Assembly (NCBI GenBank): GCA_900549415.1
Contig: URNX01000023.1
Coordinates: forward strand, 1 to 50,694
Reading direction: 5' to 3'
Source: an uncultured bacterium
GTDB taxonomy: Bacteria; Verrucomicrobiota; Lentisphaeria; Victivallales; UBA1829
DNA: 50,694 nt
Within the stretch, counting starts at the first letter, position 1; every line of letters begins with the position of its first letter. Under the pieces are notes generated by a model. That model saw only the letters and a program-made list of their open reading frames with translations. It was not told the origin of the DNA and made no database searches. Of this stretch, positions 16,621-24,521 are shown one piece after another. Position numbers and translations under genes: made by a program.

Positions 16621-17457
16621 ATGAAAACAGAACAGTTTCCCCGTCCGGACTGCGGAGCCGCGGATGAAATCCGGAAACTTGCCGGAGCGGAAGGTTGTGC
16701 CGTCGGCGCCGACTGCGATGCTCTCGCCGCCGTGCTGAACGCGCTTTCCGATGACTCCGTCCGCAATGAACTGCGCAATGAATTTGTCAAACTCACCGGC
16801 GCTTCGGATTGCGCGTCGCTGAAGGGACGCCGCTGCGGGTATTACCCGCGTCTTGCTGCGGAACTGCTCCGCAAAGCAAGCCGCCGTAATGATCCGAATG
16901 GAAAAATCCGGGTCCTGCTGCTGGGAGATTCCATTCGCGGAAATTACGAAAACAAGGTTCGCGAAGAACTGGGCGACGCCTATGAAGTCGTTGCGCCGGA
17001 AGAGAACTGCCGGTTTGCAAAATATACGCTCAATGAGCTCGGCCGCTGGTTCGAGGTTTGCGGCGAGCCGGATGTGATTCACTGGAACATCGGGCTCTGG
17101 GACTCCGCCGTTGTGTGCGAAGAGGACGGCATGTTCACTTCCCCCGCCGAGTATCTTTTCTACATGAGCCGGATTCTCCGCGAGTTGAAAAAACACTGCG
17201 CCCACGTCATTTTCGCAACAACCACGCCGGTTCGCGACGGCAGTCTCAACCAGCATATCGAATTCATTGACCGGCTGAACGCCGTCATTGTTCCGTACAT
17301 GAATGCACAGGGGGTTCCGGTCAACGATCTCTACTCCACAGTGAACCGCGACAAAGAGGAACTGCTCCGCGGCGACTGCATTCATCTGAGTTTGAAAGGC
17401 ATCGAAGTCTGCGGCAAAGCCGTTGCCGATGCGATCCGCACCGAACTTTCCAAATAA
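16621..17457 (+). CDS. Cytoplasmic SGNH/GDSL-family hydrolase (putative carbohydrate esterase)
   Basis: A 278-residue protein. Block I is LLLGDSIRGNY with the nucleophile Ser104; the oxyanion-hole block is HWNIGLWD; block V is GDCIHLSLKG with Asp252 and His255. The first ~90 residues have no recognised domain. No signal peptide is present, so it should de-esterify imported sugars rather than polymers. AAGGAG (16607-16612) is 8 bases from the ATG. It is followed 15 bases later by a GH101-like enzyme gene, so the two probably process one substrate. Acyl specificity cannot be told. Confidence 0.8.
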   Translation: MKTEQFPRPDCGAADEIRKLAGAEGCAVGADCDALAAVLNALSDDSVRNELRNEFVKLTGASDCASLKGRRCGYYPRLAAELLRKASRRNDPNGKIRVLLLGDSIRGNYENKVREELGDAYEVVAPEENCRFAKYTLNELGRWFEVCGEPDVIHWNIGLWDSAVVCEEDGMFTSPAEYLFYMSRILRELKKHCAHVIFATTTPVRDGSLNQHIEFIDRLNAVIVPYMNAQGVPVNDLYSTVNRDKEELLRGDCIHLSLKGIEVCGKAVADAIRTELSK

Positions 17458-17472
17458 GCAGAAAGGCTGAAT

Positions 17473-19197
17473 ATGTATATAGCAAGACTGAAAATGACCG
17501 ACGGCTCTGTCCGTGAACTTCCTGTTCTCATGCAGGGCAATACCGCAATTCTCCGCAAGGATGCGATTCCGATGGAGACGCAGACAGTTGATTTCCTCCC
17601 GGATTTCTGCAATGTCAAAATCGGAAGCGAAGGGTTCTACGTGGTTCCGAGCATCGACAACGACGGGCACGCCGGACAGATCTTTTTTGATCCGCGCGGG
17701 GAACAGGAGTGCGAGTTCGAAAGCAACGACATGCCGCTCTATGTGTTCAACACCGGTTCCGCCGGGACGCTCGCCGTGGTTGCCGGAATGGCTCTGGAAT
17801 ACAGTCTCATAACCGGAATCAAAGACGGTTTCTACTACATGTTTCCGCGCTTCATTCTGAACGGCGAGGGCGCGTATGAGGATATCGAAGTCCGTTTCTT
17901 CGAGCTGACCGGGTCTGAAGCCTCCTGGTGCGGAGCCGCGCGCAGATACCGTCGGTATCAGCTGGAACGCGGCGCGTGCGAACCGATCCGCGACCGCATG
18001 AAGAAGTTCCCGGTTGTGGGAGAAGCCGCGCTCGGACCGGAAGTGCGTGTGCGCCTGGCGTGGAAACCCGTTCCGTCGCCCGTCCCCGACCAGACCGAAG
18101 AGACGGAGCCGCCGATTCACGTCGCGATTACCTTTGAGCAGTGCGAAGAGATTATCGAAGAGTTTCACCGCCAGGGCGTCGAACACGCGGAATTCTGTCT
18201 GGTCGGCTGGAACAAATCCGGACACGACGGACGCTTCCCCGATCTTTTCCCGGTCGAGCCTCTGCTCGGCGGCGAAGAGGCGATGGTGCGTCTGATCGAG
18301 AAGGCGAAATCCTACGGCTATCTGATCTGCGGACACACCAACCTGCTGGATTCGTACAAGATCGCGAAACGCTGGAGCGAGGAGAACTGCATGCGCGACA
18401 AAGACGGGTCGCTTCATCAGTTCGGCAACTGGGGCGGCGGCAACTCCTATTATCTCTGTCCGAAAAAGGCGCATGAGGTTTATGCGGAGCAGGATATGGC
18501 GGATATGGCGCGTCTCGGCTTCCGCGGCACGCACTACCTCGATGTGATGAGCATCCTGCGCCCGCCGAAATGCTATGATCCGCGTCACCCGCTGACCCGC
18601 AAGGAGGCCGCGTACTGGCGCGGACGCACCCTTGCTCTTGCCCGTGAGAAAGTCGGCGCGAGCGCATCCGAAGGTTCATGGGATTTCTGCATCGGAGATC
18701 TCGATTACGTTCTCTATACGGTTTTTCACCGCAACGGCGAATTTGAGCGTCCGATGGTTGACCGCCACATTCCGTTCTGGCATGTGGTTTATCACGGCAT
18801 CGTGCTTTACAACACCTTCTGCGACACGGTGAACGCGAGCATCAAGTCGGACAAGTCGCTTCCCGTTCTGAATCTTGCCTGGGGCGGACGTCCGCTGAGC
18901 TATTTCTATGCGAAATTCCGCTCCTCCGGCATAAACTGGATGGGGGAAGAGGATCTGCGTTTCGGCGATCCCGCCCGGCTCCGCGCCGACGTCGCGCAAA
19001 TCAAAGCGGATTATGACCGCTACCGCACGGTCAGCGACCTCCAGTATGAGTTCATGGAGGAGTTTGAAGAGCTGGTTGCGGAAAAGGTTTTCAAGGTCAC
19101 TTATTCGGATGGTTCGATTGTGGTCTACAACCTCGGCGGCGAAGAGTTCGCCTATGGCGGCAGACTTTGCGCACCGTATTCGTTCATCCGTATCTGA
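17473..19197 (+). CDS. DUF5696/GH101-like putative glycoside hydrolase
   Basis: A 574-residue cytoplasmic protein. A beta-rich first ~210 residues lead into a TIM-barrel-like region: VEHAEFCLVGWN, SYGYLICGHTNLLDSY, a conserved-looking HYLDVMS with Asp357, and ASASEGSWDF with Glu400, a pairing like the Asp nucleophile and Glu acid/base of GH101/DUF5696 enzymes. A small C-terminal beta domain ends it (VTYSDGSIVVYNLGGEEFAY). Family assignment is by motif order, so it is tentative. AAAGG (17462-17466) is 6 bases from the ATG. No signal peptide is present. Co-transcribed with the SGNH hydrolase; a role cleaving acylated or amino-sugar oligosaccharides is inferred. Confidence 0.6.
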   Translation: MYIARLKMTDGSVRELPVLMQGNTAILRKDAIPMETQTVDFLPDFCNVKIGSEGFYVVPSIDNDGHAGQIFFDPRGEQECEFESNDMPLYVFNTGSAGTLAVVAGMALEYSLITGIKDGFYYMFPRFILNGEGAYEDIEVRFFELTGSEASWCGAARRYRRYQLERGACEPIRDRMKKFPVVGEAALGPEVRVRLAWKPVPSPVPDQTEETEPPIHVAITFEQCEEIIEEFHRQGVEHAEFCLVGWNKSGHDGRFPDLFPVEPLLGGEEAMVRLIEKAKSYGYLICGHTNLLDSYKIAKRWSEENCMRDKDGSLHQFGNWGGGNSYYLCPKKAHEVYAEQDMADMARLGFRGTHYLDVMSILRPPKCYDPRHPLTRKEAAYWRGRTLALAREKVGASASEGSWDFCIGDLDYVLYTVFHRNGEFERPMVDRHIPFWHVVYHGIVLYNTFCDTVNASIKSDKSLPVLNLAWGGRPLSYFYAKFRSSGINWMGEEDLRFGDPARLRADVAQIKADYDRYRTVSDLQYEFMEEFEELVAEKVFKVTYSDGSIVVYNLGGEEFAYGGRLCAPYSFIRI

Positions 19198-19210
19198 CGG
19201 ACCGGACGGC

Positions 19211-19258
19211 GGCAAAAAAAACGGGCATGATTTTCAGTTCATGCCCGTTTTTTTGCCG
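19211..19258. terminator. Bidirectional intrinsic terminator
   Basis: A long hairpin pairs GGC, an A-run and CGGGCATGA (19211-19230) with TCATGCCCG, a T-run and GCC (19239-19258). The A-run before and T-run after the core make it work in both directions, ending the DUF5696-like gene and the minus-strand small binding protein gene that stops at 19271. Confidence 0.92.
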
Positions 19259-19270
19259 TTTTGTTATGAA

Positions 19271-19810
19271 TCAGTTCGCTGCTTTCGTCTGAACGGTGAC
19301 AGTGACAAGCTCTCCGGCTTTGACGGAGAAGTCCTGAATTGCCGGGTTGTGGTGATTGACCAGGACAAAATTTTTGCCCTCGGCGGCGCCGCCGTCCGTG
19401 GCGAGTTTTGCTTTGCCCCAGCTGCTCCATGGGGCAATTTTTTCAGAGGAGGCTTCAAAGCCGCCGTTGATCAGCGGCTGACCGTTGACTTTGATGTCGT
19501 CATACGCGATCAGCGGGGCGTCCGCACGGTTTTCGTAGCCCATCAGACAGATCGAAATTTTTCCGTCTTTCTTCGCCAGGAAAGAAAAGCTCTTCTTTTC
19601 CCATTTTCCGGCAAGGGGTCCGCAGAAGATGAGACGCTGGTCTTTTTTGTCGCCGAGCCATTCGGCCTGGGTTCCGGTGATTCCGTCATCCATCTGCTTG
19701 ACGACGAGCCCGACCTGGTTGCTCTGTCCGGAGATGTCGATGCGGAAATTTTCCGCAGTTGCGATTGCCGCAAGTCCTGCGGCGAGGGCGAGTGTGAGAA
19801 GTTTTTTCAT
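19271..19810 (-). CDS. Small secreted binding-type protein
   Basis: A 179-residue exported protein with a signal peptide ending AAIATA. The mature part is beta-rich and looks like one jelly-roll domain: FRIDISGQSNQVGLVVKQMDDG, LAGKWEKKSFSFLAKKDGKISICLMG, LIAYDDIKVNGQPLINGGFE. GGFE and DDIKVNG are typical of carbohydrate-binding sandwiches. No catalytic residues are seen. AAGGAG (19823-19818) is 7 bases from the ATG. It follows the clan-A hydrolase by 17 bases as the last gene of the minus-strand pseudopilin unit, the same position as the two-domain binding protein at 12063. Confidence 0.7.
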   Translation of the reverse strand: MKKLLTLALAAGLAAIATAENFRIDISGQSNQVGLVVKQMDDGITGTQAEWLGDKKDQRLIFCGPLAGKWEKKSFSFLAKKDGKISICLMGYENRADAPLIAYDDIKVNGQPLINGGFEASSEKIAPWSSWGKAKLATDGGAAEGKNFVLVNHHNPAIQDFSVKAGELVTVTVQTKAAN

Positions 19811-19827
19811 GTCTTGACTCCTTTTTG

Positions 19828-22800
19828 TTATTTGATGAAATTCACCTGAATTTCAGAGATTTTGAGGTTTCCGAACGCCTGGCGGAGACCGCATTCAACG
19901 CGCGGATGCCTGTCCTGCTTTTCGACCGGAGCGTAGAACTGGAGCAGTGTCCAGCCGAACGGGGCGGAGAATTCGCGGTGCAGAATGTGGCTCATGTCCC
20001 GCGAGCTGAGCCCGAGGTAGAATCCCTGCGGGCGCCAGCTGTTGAACTGGCGGCTTGCGGTTGTGCAGGAACTCATTTCGACAAGCGCGGAAACTTTCAT
20101 TCCCGTTGCCCACTCCGGCACGGCGACCGGCTGGGAGATTCCCTGCTGGCCGCTGCCCGGAGAAACCTTTGTGCTGTTCAGAACGACCGCGTTTCCTCCG
20201 TTGAATCCGCTTTTCGGAACCATTTCGATGCGGCAGCTGTTGGACTGCGGCGTATAGAACCAGCCGTCCGCTTCGCCGTATTCGCCTTTGGCGAAGCTGC
20301 CGTTCCGGACTGCGGCTTTGGTTTGCAAACGGAACAGCGGATAGTGACTGCGGTCTTTGAATGCAAATGCCTTTACTCCGCTGAGGCTTTCTTTCCAGCC
20401 GGTTTCGCCCGGACGCGCGACCTCGATTTCAAGTCCGAGCACTCCGCCGTATGCCGGACGGATCTCCGTCCACGGAATGGAGATTTCGAGCGAATAGCCA
20501 TCTTCCGTGCGGGTCTGCTTGACTGCGGCATTCGTCTTGAACGCCTTGTCGGTCCGGGAGATCGCGAGCACACTGGAGCCCGTCTTCGAAGGCGCCGCCG
20601 CGAAAACGTACTGGAAGCAGTTCAGCGGATTTGTGCTGATGATTACCTCTTTGTCGGGTTTGGAGAATGGCGCGGGATCAATGAAGAGCTCGACCGCATC
20701 GCCTTCCCAGAGCGATTCTCCGCCGGCGGGAGTGATTTTCGCCGCTTTGACGTTTGCCCGGACTTTCAGGCTGGTTCCGTCGTTCCAGACTTTCGCTTTG
20801 GTGCCGCGGGAAAGAGTCAGCTCTTTCGCATCGTTTTCCGCTGCGGGAATGGAGAATTCCGGAACGGGGGCGGTCATTTCGACTTTGCCGCCGCCGAGTT
20901 CCGCACCGTTGGATTCCACGCGGTAGGAGAGCTGGCGGTTCGCGGGCAGAGGGAAGGAGACCGTGCTGTCGTCATCGGCGTCTTTGAACGCGAACTGGAT
21001 GTTCGGCAGTCCGGTTTCCGGAGCGAATTTTGTCATGATGGTTCCCGGCTGTCCGAAACTGTTGAGCGCGGTCAGATAGAGACGTCCGCCGAGAATGCGA
21101 CCGAATACGCGGCAGCTCTGTTTCGGAATGAAGCGCACGGATTTGAAGAATTCCGCGATGCGTTCCGGTTTCCCCTTGATGTAAAGCGGTTCGTAACTGA
21201 GCGTCGTTCCGTCCGCCTTCGCCATGCGGTTGCCGAAAAGATCGAGGAACTGAAGTCCGGATTCGTTTCCTGTTTTCACTGTCGAGCCGGAGGGACGGAG
21301 ATCGCAGACGAATCCGACACCCTGTTTTCCGTCGGCGGATTTGAAAATGCCGGCGCGCATGAACGGATTCAGCGGAACCGGATCAAGTTTCTCCATATCT
21401 TTGAGCATGAAGGAGAGAGCGTTGGTTGCAACGGCCATTTCGCTCATGACGCGCATTCCCGTCGACGAGGGGTCGTAGGTGAGCAGGGAGGTGTTGCCGT
21501 TCGGAGACGCCGCGAGGCGGACGCCGTTCAGCATGCCGTCGAGGTAATGACGCTGAACCGCTTCGGCGGGAATACGCTCCTGGGTGTTGATTGCCGACTG
21601 CGGGTTCCGCGCTCCGACGATGTAATAGCATTCCGTGTTGCAGAGCGGTTTCTGTTTTTTCAGCGTGGAACGCAGTTCTTTGATATGCGCGGAGTAGAGT
21701 CCGTAGATGTTTTTCTCGTAGTCGCTGGAATTGTTGTACGGATGAAACGCAATGCCGTCGACATAGTCCACATAGTCGGGGTCGGCTTCGCTCAGGCGGC
21801 GGCACCAGCCTTTGTCGTAGCCGACATCGCAGGTGTTGCCGTTTCCGAGAAGCAGATAATCCTTGTTTTTCTCCTTCAGAACCTTGTAGGTGTACTTCAG
21901 ATATTTCAGATACTGCTGCGGTCCCATCAGCGGGTCACCCGGTTCGTTGAACATTTCCCAGATCTTGACCTTGTCTCCCCAGGTGCGGATGCAGTAGTCA
22001 AGATAACGCCCGTAGACGTCAAGCGGGGCATCGAGCATGACGATGCCGGGCTTGGGGTATTTTTTGATGTACTTGCCGTAATAGAAGAGCGGGTAATCCG
22101 CCGTTTCTCCTTTTGGACCCTGATCGCGGAACAGAAGTCCCATTCCGGCGGCGATGCAGAAGAACGGTTCCACGCCGTTTTTGTAATATTCGTCAATGGC
22201 GGGGCCGATGACGTCCGGCGAGAATTTGCCCGGTTCGCGTTCAATCAGAACCCATCTTCCCCAGATTCGCACATTCCGCATTCCGGCAAGACGCGCGATG
22301 CGTCCGACGGAGTTCCAGGAGCTGCATCTTCCGAGATATGCCGTGTGGGTGGCATTCTGATAGCCGTTGTAGATGATGCTTTCGTGCTGATTCATTCCGA
22401 TGCTCCAGCCCGGGGAGAACCGCTTGTGGTCAACCGGCGGATGCAGAACGGAGACGTCGCCGAGGGAGGCGATCTCTTTTCCGTTGCGGCGGAGTTTCAG
22501 CTTGAAGGCTCCGAACTGATCTGCGGGAACGGCGATTGCTCCGGTATAGCGGGTGAGTCCGTTCTGCGGAGCTTCGCCGTCCTTCTTCAGAGTGACGGGC
22601 AGAACTTTGCGGACTGCATTGTCATGGACGGAAACAAAGACAAGTTCCGTCTTCTCCGTTCCCGCATTTGCGTTCAGGCGCGCGGTGATGCGGAAGTTCA
22701 TGGTTTCATCTTTGAAATAGTGCGCTTCGGCATGATCGGGAACGATGGAAGCCTCTTCCGGATAATCGTTTTTACCGTTGAGGAACGTCATGCGGAAGTT

Positions 22801-23388
22801 GTCGATATAGAGCGGCGCATTCAGAGCCTTGCCGTCCGTCGAACGGATCTGAAGCGTCATAACGTATGCGGTTCCGACGTTGAAGACTTTGACCTTGTGG
22901 GAGAAGTGCCGCCATTCCTCCGTCGGGTCGGCGGAGAGCCAGCTGAGAAGCGGATAGGATGGATGCGACCACTTCGGATCGGGCTTGACATTGAGCGGGG
23001 CGTAGCAGCGGAAATCCGCGCCGAGGCTGATGTTCGGACGATCCGCGCCGACCGGCTTGCCGGCTTTCGCGTCGAATGCGACTTCCACTTCGCCGTCCGC
23101 CGGGACGTTCATTTCGCCGCAGACAAGGCTGAGGTCGTACATGCCGGGGCGGTACGGAACCAGCAGAACGCGTCCGCGTCCTTTCTCCATCACGGTTTCC
23201 GTGGTGAAAAAGGTGTCCGGCTGAGTCCTGAGGAGCTTTCTGTCGATTCTGTTGAGCGTGAGCATCCACCCCGGGACGGGTTTTCCTGTTTCGCCGAGTT
23301 CCATATCGGCGCCGGGATTGAGCAGTTCCGCTTGAACCGGCAGCGCGGCGAGAGCGGCGGCAAGAGCCGCGAATTTTGCGTGTTTCAT
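19828..23388 (-). CDS. Large secreted clan GH-A glycoside hydrolase with several binding-type domains
   Basis: An 1186-residue exported protein, signal peptide ending PVQA. Order: jelly-roll domain (about 21-205; NPGADMELG, LYIDNFRM), linker sandwich (about 215-315), clan-A TIM barrel (about 325-720) with IWEMFNEPG carrying acid/base Glu482 and CNTECYY carrying nucleophile Glu586, a CBM9-like domain (LWEGDAVELFIDPAPFS, IPWTEIR, about 860-1015) and a final jelly-roll (VRNGSFAKGEYGEADGW to the end). It is homologous to the hydrolase at 9113-12049 (RIWGRWVLIEREPGKFS versus RYWLRWMLFEPEEGKIS) but adds an extra C-terminal domain. AAAGGA (23400-23395) is 6 bases from the ATG. Exact GH family and substrate are not assigned. 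Confidence 0.85.
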   Translation of the reverse strand: MKHAKFAALAAALAALPVQAELLNPGADMELGETGKPVPGWMLTLNRIDRKLLRTQPDTFFTTETVMEKGRGRVLLVPYRPGMYDLSLVCGEMNVPADGEVEVAFDAKAGKPVGADRPNISLGADFRCYAPLNVKPDPKWSHPSYPLLSWLSADPTEEWRHFSHKVKVFNVGTAYVMTLQIRSTDGKALNAPLYIDNFRMTFLNGKNDYPEEASIVPDHAEAHYFKDETMNFRITARLNANAGTEKTELVFVSVHDNAVRKVLPVTLKKDGEAPQNGLTRYTGAIAVPADQFGAFKLKLRRNGKEIASLGDVSVLHPPVDHKRFSPGWSIGMNQHESIIYNGYQNATHTAYLGRCSSWNSVGRIARLAGMRNVRIWGRWVLIEREPGKFSPDVIGPAIDEYYKNGVEPFFCIAAGMGLLFRDQGPKGETADYPLFYYGKYIKKYPKPGIVMLDAPLDVYGRYLDYCIRTWGDKVKIWEMFNEPGDPLMGPQQYLKYLKYTYKVLKEKNKDYLLLGNGNTCDVGYDKGWCRRLSEADPDYVDYVDGIAFHPYNNSSDYEKNIYGLYSAHIKELRSTLKKQKPLCNTECYYIVGARNPQSAINTQERIPAEAVQRHYLDGMLNGVRLAASPNGNTSLLTYDPSSTGMRVMSEMAVATNALSFMLKDMEKLDPVPLNPFMRAGIFKSADGKQGVGFVCDLRPSGSTVKTGNESGLQFLDLFGNRMAKADGTTLSYEPLYIKGKPERIAEFFKSVRFIPKQSCRVFGRILGGRLYLTALNSFGQPGTIMTKFAPETGLPNIQFAFKDADDDSTVSFPLPANRQLSYRVESNGAELGGGKVEMTAPVPEFSIPAAENDAKELTLSRGTKAKVWNDGTSLKVRANVKAAKITPAGGESLWEGDAVELFIDPAPFSKPDKEVIISTNPLNCFQYVFAAAPSKTGSSVLAISRTDKAFKTNAAVKQTRTEDGYSLEISIPWTEIRPAYGGVLGLEIEVARPGETGWKESLSGVKAFAFKDRSHYPLFRLQTKAAVRNGSFAKGEYGEADGWFYTPQSNSCRIEMVPKSGFNGGNAVVLNSTKVSPGSGQQGISQPVAVPEWATGMKVSALVEMSSCTTASRQFNSWRPQGFYLGLSSRDMSHILHREFSAPFGWTLLQFYAPVEKQDRHPRVECGLRQAFGNLKISEIQVNFIK

Positions 23389-23403
23389 ATCAAATCCTTT
23401 CGG

Positions 23404-24210
23404 TTACTGTTTGAATCCGGCCTTGAGCATGTCGCCGGAACCGTCGTAGCCTTTGGCTGTGATTGCCTGGGCTTCGGTTACGCTGGCGGCATGGCCGTCG
23501 GTGAAGAGCGTGACGGAGTGTCCCTTCGGGCTGTTGACCGGATGGCGGCTGTAGATGACATACTTGTCGTCCGATTTGCAGTTTCCGTATTTGGGGATGA
23601 AGGGCAATCCCATGACCGTTTCGCCTCCCTCCATGGTCGTGACAGCCTTTGACGGTTCCTTGACCTGGTTGACTTTCCGGCAAGGAGCCGCATTCCCAAA
23701 GTAGTCACCGCCGTGGAGCGCATGGTTCAGGTGATAATTGGTGAACTTGTAATGCCCGTCTGCCCAGAGAATCGGTTTGGGATTGGAGGGGCAATGAAAT
23801 GTGCTCGTCGGGGAATCGTACCCGTAGGCGACTCCGTAAGGGCCGACGACGTTTGACGGCTTGGGCGAATCTGCGGAAGGTCTGCTGGGATCTTCCACGT
23901 TGATTCCGCTGAGGATTCCGAGCCAGATGGTGCGTTTGTCGTCCGGATTGTAGGCTGGCGCAAAGGTCGGAACGAGCCAGTCGTCGTTGGCGGTTGCGTA
24001 CATTGCCATTGCGGTGCCGATGGTTTTATTGTTGTTGAGACAGCTCAGGGCGCGGGCCTTGTCCCGCGCCGAATTCAGCGCCGGCAGCAGCATGCCGGCA
24101 AGGATTGCGATGATGGCAATTACCACAAGGAGCTCTATGAGGGTGAATCTGCAATATTCCCCCTTGAAATATGAGATGAGAATGCTTTTGCTGTTCGGAT
24201 GAGTTTTCAT
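23404..24210 (-). CDS. Pseudopilin-like protein 3
   Basis: A 268-residue prepilin-like protein. A 21-residue leader ending GEYCR precedes FTLIELLVVIAII and a helix ending LLPALNSARDKAR; the residue before Phe is Arg, not Gly. The C-terminal part has the family's RHP and TDGHA elements (YSRHPVNSPKGHSVTLFTDGH), but the His-to-DG gap is 15, or 6 from the second His, so the H-X9-DG spacing is altered. AGGCGGA (24224-24218) lies 7 bases from the ATG. First gene of its operon, 15 bases before the large clan-A hydrolase, driven by an extended -10 promoter identical in its core to that of pseudopilin 2. Confidence 0.88.
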   Translation of the reverse strand: MKTHPNSKSILISYFKGEYCRFTLIELLVVIAIIAILAGMLLPALNSARDKARALSCLNNNKTIGTAMAMYATANDDWLVPTFAPAYNPDDKRTIWLGILSGINVEDPSRPSADSPKPSNVVGPYGVAYGYDSPTSTFHCPSNPKPILWADGHYKFTNYHLNHALHGGDYFGNAAPCRKVNQVKEPSKAVTTMEGGETVMGLPFIPKYGNCKSDDKYVIYSRHPVNSPKGHSVTLFTDGHAASVTEAQAITAKGYDGSGDMLKAGFKQ

Positions 24211-24295
24211 TGTGTTGTCCGCCTTTCGTTTGTTTGTCCCTTGTTTTTCTCCGGGCTGCTCGTTCTGAGGTGCTCCGTTATTTTGTTCTGCTGTA

Positions 24296-24310
24296 TATTA
24301 TACCACAAAA
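24296..24310 (-). promoter_or_regulatory. Extended -10 promoter of pseudopilin unit 3
   Basis: On the minus strand the block TTTTGTGGTATAATA holds TATAAT (24302-24297) with a TGG extension. No good -35 box is seen at 16-18 bases, which fits an extended -10 promoter. The block is identical to that at 8243-8257. Confidence 0.8.
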
Positions 24311-24451
24311 TCGGAAAAAGGGAATGTCTGAAACTGCGAAAAACATGTCTGTTTCTACAAAAAACAGAGATTTGCGCAGGAAACGGTCTTTTTTTTGTTT
24401 GCGAAAAACCTGTTTTCCCTGATATAAAATGAAACGGTCGGCTTTTTTCTC

Positions 24452-24480
24452 TTGACAATTTCGATTTTCCGGTGTATACT
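24452..24480 (+). promoter_or_regulatory. Consensus promoter of the MoxR operon
   Basis: TTGACA (24452-24457), a 17-base spacer and TATACT (24475-24480). It lies about 40 bases before the MoxR start and is the only promoter evident for the five overlapping genes that follow. Confidence 0.88.
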
Positions 24481-24521
24481 GCTTCAAAATGGATTGATTT
24501 TATATGAAGGGAATGTTTTTT

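Larger units (their letters stand above)
24211..24521. other. Divergent intergenic region between pseudopilin 3 and the MoxR operon
   Basis: About 310 bases without a gene. It holds the minus-strand extended -10 promoter at 24296-24310 with an ~85-base leader, an AT-rich middle, and the consensus promoter of the MoxR operon at 24452-24480. No hairpin or further frame worth noting was seen. Confidence 0.7.

Noticed and set aside
19825..23652. A 1275-codon open frame on the + strand opposite the large clan-A hydrolase
   Set aside because: It is antisense to a gene with clear domains and SD; its product is low-complexity Arg/Phe/Val-rich with no motif. Long antisense frames also lie at 1406-3844, 3567-5933, 8225-10036, 10337-11794 and 16435-18588, and come from the codon bias of the true genes.
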